Under the pieces are notes generated by a model. That model had not been told where the DNA came from and ran no database searches. It saw nothing but the letters and a program-made list of their open reading frames with translations. DNA of 64,000 nt, from NCBI RefSeq assembly GCF_002906165.1, contig NZ_PPCN01000001.1, forward strand, positions 1,240,001 through 1,304,000, written 5' to 3'. Positions 59,476 to 64,000 of the stretch are shown piece after piece. Both the position numbers and the translations under genes were made by a program. Positions within the stretch are counted from its first letter, which is position 1. Each line of letters opens with the position of its first letter. The stretch comes from Roseibium marinum (GTDB taxonomy: Bacteria > Pseudomonadota > Alphaproteobacteria > Rhizobiales > Stappiaceae).

Positions 59476-59955
59476 ATGGACGCTACATTTTGGGCCGCGG
59501 TCGGTCTCGTTCTTTTCTTCGTCCTGATCATCTACATCAAGGTTCCGGCCAAGATCGGGGCTTCCCTGGATGATCGCGCCGAAGCAATCCGCAAGGAGCT
59601 GGACGAAGCGCGCAAGATGCGTGACGAGGCCCAGGCTCTTCTGTCGGAGTATCAGCGCAAGCGCCACGAAGCCGAAGGCGAGGCGGAAGCCATTATCGCC
59701 GAAGCGAGCTCGGAAGCCGAGCGCCTGACGGTGGAAACCAATCAGGCCCTGGAAGAGATGATCGCCCGCCGGACCAGGGCCGCGGAAGAGAAGATTGCCC
59801 AGGCAGAGACCCAGGCAATCGCCGAGGTCCGCGCCAGGGCAGCCGATCTTGCCGTGGCCGCGGCCGAGGAAATCCTGACGGCCAAGGTCAAGGACAAGGT
59901 TGCCGACGACATCCTTTCCAAGAGCATCGCTCAGGTGAAAGAACGGTTGAACTAG
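59476..59955 (+). CDS. atpF: ATP synthase Fo subunit b
   Basis: A 159-aa stalk subunit: one N-terminal membrane helix (FWAAVGLVLFFVLIIYI), then a continuous amphipathic helix with the right-handed coiled-coil pattern. It follows b' by 10 bp (GAGGAG before the ATG). The F1 genes are not here, as usual for Rhizobiales, where Fo and F1 operons are apart. Confidence 0.95.
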   Translation: MDATFWAAVGLVLFFVLIIYIKVPAKIGASLDDRAEAIRKELDEARKMRDEAQALLSEYQRKRHEAEGEAEAIIAEASSEAERLTVETNQALEEMIARRTRAAEEKIAQAETQAIAEVRARAADLAVAAAEEILTAKVKDKVADDILSKSIAQVKERLN

Positions 59956-60014
59956 ATCAACCGGCTTTGAAGTGGCGCTACTTGAAAGCCGAAAGTTGAT
60001 CGACCTTAAAATAT

Positions 60015-60105
60015 CGGCGTCTTCCGCGTTCAGTCGAATGCGGAAGACGCCGAATCTTTTCGTGCATAGCGAAAAACCTGAAAAGCGGCCCTTGTGGCCG
60101 CTTTT
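60015..60105 (+). terminator. Double terminator of the Fo operon
   Basis: First stem of 13 bp (60015-60027 with 60040-60052), second stem AAAAGCGGCC/GGCCGCTTTT (60081-60090 with 60096-60105) followed by TTTGTTTTT. Confidence 0.85.
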
Positions 60106-60241
60106 TTTGTTTTTGCGCCCCGGCCGCATGGCTGCGGTAAAAACCCGTCGATGCATCTAAAAAGAGTAGTGACGCAACGTAACTCATGTTAAGGTGGCTA
60201 TTGTAAATTTTTAATTTCCAATTTTTTAATGGAGAATTGTC

Positions 60242-60547
60242 ATGGGCGAATGCAAGGCGAAATCCCTGCCGATTGAAGAGGTCATGGAGCGCACGAAGAA
60301 GGTCGTCTTTCGCGCGATAGAAGAACAGTCGAACATACGGAATGGCGACATCGAATTTGAAATGTTGATCAATCCGACGACACTCGGTTTCAGGATCAGG
60401 GAGGAACTCATGAAAGAAGTAAGTTCCCTGGAATTGTCGAAACTGTCGAGCCGGATCACCAGCGAACTTGAAATTCCCTCCCTTGAGGCTGAGGCCGTGG
60501 CCATCATTCGCGATGGCCGGATCACAGTGGGCTACAGGCCGTATTGA
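60242..60547 (+). CDS. Unrecognised 101-aa protein (first gene of a two-gene unit)
   Basis: A 101-aa acidic/basic helical protein (MGECKAKSLPIEEVMERTKK…), no signal peptide or membrane segment. I do not recognise it. It has a good ribosome site (GGAG 7 nt before the ATG) behind a very AT-rich leader (60190-60235), and its composition is less GC-rich than the neighbours. It is followed 12 bp later by a Cys-rich protein gene, so the two are probably co-expressed. Confidence 0.7.
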   Translation: MGECKAKSLPIEEVMERTKKVVFRAIEEQSNIRNGDIEFEMLINPTTLGFRIREELMKEVSSLELSKLSSRITSELEIPSLEAEAVAIIRDGRITVGYRPY

Positions 60548-60559
60548 GGGGGCCGAGCG

Positions 60560-60994
60560 ATGCCCACCAAAGAAAGGGCAGGCGGCGAAGATCTATCGTG
60601 TCCAAGCTCCCAGCCCGCTTCGGCGGGCGCCAGGGTGATCGGGCTCGTCGAACATGAAAACGGCGAACCGCGTGTTGCCTATCTGAACGGGGAGCTGCCG
60701 GTTACGCCTGAGTTGCTGGCGCAGGCAGCTCCGCTGGAAGCGACAACCGTTTTTCGCTTTGGCGCTGCTTGCGAGACGTCCAGTTGTGTCCATTTCGGAA
60801 ACGGAAATTGCCAGCTGGCGAAACGGATACTGACCGGCCTGGAGGAGGTTGTCGACAGCCTGCCGCCATGCGTCCTTCGCAAGTCCTGCCGCTGGTACGC
60901 CCAGGAAGGCGCTGCAATGTGCAGGCGATGCCCGCAGATCGTGACGACCTCGTCCGGCAAGGACGAAACGATAAAGGCGGTCGCGGACGGATAG
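60560..60994 (+). CDS. Unrecognised Cys-rich protein (second gene of the unit)
   Basis: A 144-aa protein with eight cysteines, seven in the C-terminal half: C-x4-C (CETSSC), then one in NGNCQLAK, C-x5-C (CVLRKSC) and, near the end, three in AAMCRRCPQ with C-x2-C. The spacing suggests a metal or Fe-S site. No membrane segment. The N-terminal half reads like a small beta domain (RVIGLVEHENGEPRVAYLNG). Function unknown; coupling to the preceding gene is inferred from the 12-bp gap. Confidence 0.7.
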   Translation: MPTKERAGGEDLSCPSSQPASAGARVIGLVEHENGEPRVAYLNGELPVTPELLAQAAPLEATTVFRFGAACETSSCVHFGNGNCQLAKRILTGLEEVVDSLPPCVLRKSCRWYAQEGAAMCRRCPQIVTTSSGKDETIKAVADG

Positions 60995-61087
60995 ACCGCC
61001 GTAGGCGGATGAATGGTCCCGTGCAGGGACCTGACATGCAACGCCGCGGGGAGGCAGGCGCTGACATTCACCGTTCTTCGGTGCCTG

Positions 61088-61744
61088 TCACTTCTGCTCC
61101 CCCGCCGCCAGTCGCACCGGCTTGAACGACATCCGGTGATGCGGCGAAGGGCCAAGCTTGTCGAGAGCGGCCTGATGCTGTGGTACGCCATACCCTTTGT
61201 GCCGGGCAAAGCCGTAGCCCGGACAGTGATCGTCGAGCAGAACCATCATCCGGTCGCGCGTGACCTTGGCGACGATGGACGCCGCGGCAACGCAAAGGCA
61301 GCGGCCGTCTCCCTTGATCAAGGCCTGGCCCGGTTGTTTGAGCCCTCCCGGGACATCCCGCCCGTCAACCAGCACATAGGCCGGGGGGCCTGGCAGCCCG
61401 TTCACAGCGCGGACCATGGCCAAAAGGGTCGCTGCGCGGATGTTGTACCTGTCGATGGAGGCAGGTGACGCACTGGCGACGGCAACATGGGCGCTTGCAA
61501 CGATCTGCTCGAAGAGCTTTTCCCTGGCGGCCTCGGTGAGTTTCTTGGAATCGTCCAGTCCTTCCGGCACCCTGTCATAGTCCAGGATGACGGCGGCGGT
61601 GACCACCGGGCCCGCCCAGGGGCCGCGTCCGGCTTCATCGACACCGCAGATCAGTCCGTCGAATGAAGCCGCGTGTTTGCGTTCGAGCTTGAGATCCAGC
61701 CCGTCGGAAAAGGCAAGGTCGAAGAGCGAATGGCCGTCGGTCAT
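61088..61744 (-). CDS. rnhB: Ribonuclease HII
   Basis: A 218-aa RNase HII that nicks at ribonucleotides in DNA. The catalytic pair is D36/E37 in [15 protein letters not shown], with the later Asp in YVLVDGRD and a [12 protein letters not shown] motif. I chose the ATG at 61744; an ATG at 61780 is also in frame, 9 bp after the radical SAM stop. Both genes lie on one transcript. Confidence 0.95.
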   Translation of the reverse strand: MTDGHSLFDLAFSDGLDLKLERKHAASFDGLICGVDEAGRGPWAGPVVTAAVILDYDRVPEGLDDSKKLTEAAREKLFEQIVASAHVAVASASPASIDRYNIRAATLLAMVRAVNGLPGPPAYVLVDGRDVPGGLKQPGQALIKGDGRCLCVAAASIVAKVTRDRMMVLLDDHCPGYGFARHKGYGVPQHQAALDKLGPSPHHRMSFKPVRLAAGEQK

Positions 61745-61789
61745 GTACGCGAATCTGCCGTGGGCGGCAGCGCGGCGCAAGCCGGTTGC

Positions 61790-62923
61790 CTAAAAGAGGT
61801 TCAGTTGCACACCGCCTTTTTGCGGCTGTACGAAGTCGTCCGCATTCAGCTTCTTGCGGCGCAGGTTCAGCCCCAGGCGCTTGGCGGCAAGCGAAAACCG
61901 TTTTGAAATCTGATCGGCGTAAGGGCCCCGGCCGCGCATGCGTTCACCCCATTTGGCATCGTAATCCTTGCCGCCGCGCATGGAACGGATGAGGTTCATG
62001 ACATGCTGGTAGCGGTCCGGCCTCTCCCGCAGGAGCCAGTCGCGGAAAAGTTCGGAAACCTCCAGCGGCAGGCGCAGCAGGACATACCCGGCCTCCGCCG
62101 CGCCGTGCTCCGCGGCGGCTTCGAGCAGTCTTTCGATTTCGCTGTCGGTCAGCGCGGGAATGATCGGCGCCATCATGATGGAAGTGGGTATGCCCGCCTC
62201 CGAAAGGGCTTTTATGGCGCCAAGGCGTTTGTGCGGCGCGCTGGCGCGTGGCTCCATCGCCCGGCAGAGCTTGCGGTCGAGCGAGGTCACCGACAGGGCA
62301 ACCTTGACGAGGTTACGTTCCGCCATACGGGCCAGGATATCGATATCCCGTGTCACCAGGGAGGATTTGGTGACGATCGCCACCGGATGGGCACAGTTTT
62401 CCAGAACCTCGAGAATTTCGCGCATCAACGTATAGCGGCGCTCAAGCGGCTGGTAGGGGTCGGTGTTGGTGCCGATGGCGATCACGCGCGGCGTATAACC
62501 CGGCTTGGAAAGTTCGCGCTCAAGAAGCTGGGCCGCATTCGGTTTGGCGAAGAGGCGCGTTTCGAAATCCAGCCCGGGAGAAAGTCCCAGAAAGGCATGG
62601 CTGGGGCGGGCGAAACAGTAAATGCAGCCATGTTCGCATCCCCTGTAGGGATTGATCGAACGGTCGAAGGAAATATCGGGTGACTCGTTGCGTGTGATGA
62701 TCGTCCGCGCGCGTTCCTCCTGAACGTGGGTCTGCAGCGGCGGCAGATCCTCAAGGCTGTCCCAGCCGTCGTCGAAGCTTTCCCGGGAAAGCGGTTCGAA
62801 CCTCCCGGTCTTGTTCAGGGCGGCCCCGCGGCCGCGCCTGCGCTCTTCCGGCAGGCGGGCAGGTTCCATGTCCGGGTTTTCCGGGCATGTGGCTACCTGT
62901 ATAGGTTGAATTGTCGATTTCAT
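61790..62923 (-). CDS. PA0069-type radical SAM protein
   Basis: A 377-aa radical SAM enzyme of the spore-photolyase-like PA0069/Rv2578c group. The cluster motif C-x3-C-x2-C is in YRGCEHGCIYCFARPSH, preceded by SFDRSINPYRG. Later motifs (IAIGTNTDPYQPLE) fit the group. Its reaction is not established. It is upstream of rnhB with a short gap. Confidence 0.88.
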   Translation of the reverse strand: MKSTIQPIQVATCPENPDMEPARLPEERRRGRGAALNKTGRFEPLSRESFDDGWDSLEDLPPLQTHVQEERARTIITRNESPDISFDRSINPYRGCEHGCIYCFARPSHAFLGLSPGLDFETRLFAKPNAAQLLERELSKPGYTPRVIAIGTNTDPYQPLERRYTLMREILEVLENCAHPVAIVTKSSLVTRDIDILARMAERNLVKVALSVTSLDRKLCRAMEPRASAPHKRLGAIKALSEAGIPTSIMMAPIIPALTDSEIERLLEAAAEHGAAEAGYVLLRLPLEVSELFRDWLLRERPDRYQHVMNLIRSMRGGKDYDAKWGERMRGRGPYADQISKRFSLAAKRLGLNLRRKKLNADDFVQPQKGGVQLNLF

Positions 62924-63034
62924 GAACGTGAATCGCGAGGTAAGAGGAACATAAAGAGAACATTAGCCGGTTTCGGCGCTTTAACAAGCCCTGTCTCTCG
63001 CGCTTTAAAAAACTTTCATGTAAAACTTGCCAAC

Positions 63035-63727
63035 ATGATCAGCGTCATTATTCCGACAAAAAATTCAGAGACCGATCTGGTGCATGCCTTGTCGGCTTTG
63101 GTCCCGGCGGCGGCTGAAGGGGTGATCCGCGAAGTTATCGTCGTGGATGGCGGATCTTCAGACAATACCGAACAGGTTGCCGATGCGGCCGGGTGCGAAT
63201 GGGTATCCCTGCACGCGGCGCGGAGCGAGCGCCTTTCCTTCGGTGCCTCCCGGGCCAGCCGGGGCGAGTGGCTGTTGTTCCTGCGGCCCGAAACGATCCT
63301 GGAAAGCGGCTGGCATCACGAAGCCCAGGCATTTGTCGATCGCGCTTCAAGGGCGCCCAACGGTGCCCGGACGGCAGCCAGTTTCCGGCTGCGCTACGAG
63401 TCTTTCGGCCTCAGCGCGCGGGTCAGCGAATCGATCGCGGCCCTGCGTTCACAGCTTCTCGGCATGCCCTATGGCAATCAGGGCCTCCTGATTTCCCGGC
63501 AGTTCTACCAGAAACTCGGCGGACACAGGCCCTTGCCGGAGCTGGAAGACCTCGACATCGCCAAGCGTATCGGCCGCGGCCGGATTGTCTTCCTGAGGGC
63601 GGCGGCCGTTTCTGCCGGACAAACCGAACGTGAAGGACTGATCTCAAGGCTCCGCCAGGCCCTGGCGCGCTTTTGCGTCGGCACGCTGCGCATCCCGGCA
63701 AGCGTCGCGGTCAAGCTGCACGGCTGA
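63035..63727 (+). CDS. Family 2-like glycosyltransferase
   Basis: A 230-aa GT-A protein: MISVIIPTKNSETDLVHAL start, VIVVDGGSSDNTEQVAD nucleotide-sugar motif, and a GGHRPLPELEDLDIAKRI motif near the C-terminus that replaces the classic acceptor loop. Similar short proteins are annotated TIGR04283-type. Substrate unknown. The ATG at 63035 is placed by the family start; the frame extends upstream to 62726 over the radical SAM gene. Confidence 0.8.
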   Translation: MISVIIPTKNSETDLVHALSALVPAAAEGVIREVIVVDGGSSDNTEQVADAAGCEWVSLHAARSERLSFGASRASRGEWLLFLRPETILESGWHHEAQAFVDRASRAPNGARTAASFRLRYESFGLSARVSESIAALRSQLLGMPYGNQGLLISRQFYQKLGGHRPLPELEDLDIAKRIGRGRIVFLRAAAVSAGQTEREGLISRLRQALARFCVGTLRIPASVAVKLHG

Positions 63728-63846
63728 AACCGGATGCGATAGCAGGAATGACAACGCGAAATTTGACCGGTTTTTATGAGTTTTCCGTCATGTCTGAGGT
63801 GAGTTGAACCCAGGACGCTCCGAACCGGATATTTCAGAGGGAAATC

Positions 63847-64000
63847 ATGATTCAACGCTTCGATCATTGCACCATCTGCGTACGGGATCTGGATGCCGCG
63901 AAAGGTTTTTTCGGTCTTTTGGGCTTTCAGGAGGAAGCGCGCAAGACGACGGTCATCAAGGGAGAGGTCTTCTCCGGCTACATGGGCGTGGACAATATCG
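63847..64000 (+). CDS. Glyoxalase/VOC-family protein, N-terminal part
   Basis: The window ends inside the gene. The 51 visible residues read MIQRFDHCTICVRDLDAAKG, then FFGLLGFQEEARK: the first beta-alpha-beta unit of a vicinal oxygen chelate protein, with the metal His in FDHCTI. GAGGGA precedes the ATG. Which VOC enzyme it is cannot be told. Confidence 0.8.
   Translation, partial: MIQRFDHCTICVRDLDAAKGFFGLLGFQEEARKTTVIKGEVFSGYMGVDNI

Overview
The window looks like chromosomal DNA of a GC-rich alphaproteobacterium, most likely Hyphomicrobiales/Rhizobiales and perhaps close to Stappiaceae (Roseibium/Labrenzia/Stappia). The signs are an aa3 oxidase operon with ctaB, a coxF-like mini-gene, ctaG and surf1; an ispH-thrB-rnhA operon; the cell-cycle methylase gene ccrM; a stand-alone Fo-ATPase operon with a b' subunit; an Irr-type iron box before bfr; and dciA-dsbA-smc in a row. 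The family-level placement is inference from gene order and protein similarity read by eye.

Layout. 1-6.5 kb: end of waaA, lpxK, a DUF2093 gene, tldD, a truncated HAD-hydrolase fragment, a Kef-type antiporter, an IalB-family protein. 7-13.7 kb: cytochrome c oxidase operon (coxB, coxA, ctaB, coxF-like, ctaG, coxC, DUF983, surf1). 13.8-26 kb: peroxiredoxin, DsbD-N-like protein, YqgE, thrC, M16 peptidase, GNAT, a membrane GGDEF/EAL protein, a lipid-kinase-like protein, rnhA, thrB, ispH. 26-33.3 kb: a MITE-like inverted repeat, a lipoprotein, then a tandem glycine riboswitch driving gcvT-gcvH-osmC-gcvPA-gcvPB, and a hemerythrin protein. 33.5-35 kb: tyrS behind what reads as a Tyr-codon leader-peptide attenuator. 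35-37.7 kb: aldehyde dehydrogenase and a short GAF-Fis regulator. 37.9-45.1 kb: ccrM with a duplicated 3' end bracketing one very large foreign-looking gene. 45-52 kb: 3-methyladenine glycosylase, amino-acid ABC permease and binding protein, amn, bfr, mutY. 52-57 kb: dciA, dsbA-like, smc. 57-60 kb: Fo-ATPase operon. 60-64 kb: an unrecognised two-gene unit, rnhB, a radical SAM protein, a glycosyltransferase and a truncated VOC gene.

The most unusual locus is 37.97-45.13 kb. A single gene of about 1767 codons encodes an N-terminal SIR2-like (NAD-hydrolase type) domain, a P-loop NTPase middle and a TPR-like C-terminus: the effector-switch-sensor plan of STAND antiviral proteins. It is flanked by 292-bp direct repeats consisting of the last 69 codons of ccrM plus its terminator. 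The two copies differ at six positions that I count by eye, five of them synonymous. This suggests that the second 3' end came from another functional ccrM allele, so a defence gene may have entered the ccrM 3' end while restoring the gene.

The second strong signal is upstream of tyrS: a 21-codon (possibly leaderless) peptide with three Tyr codons, an 8-bp antiterminator and a 10-bp terminator with correct attenuation geometry.
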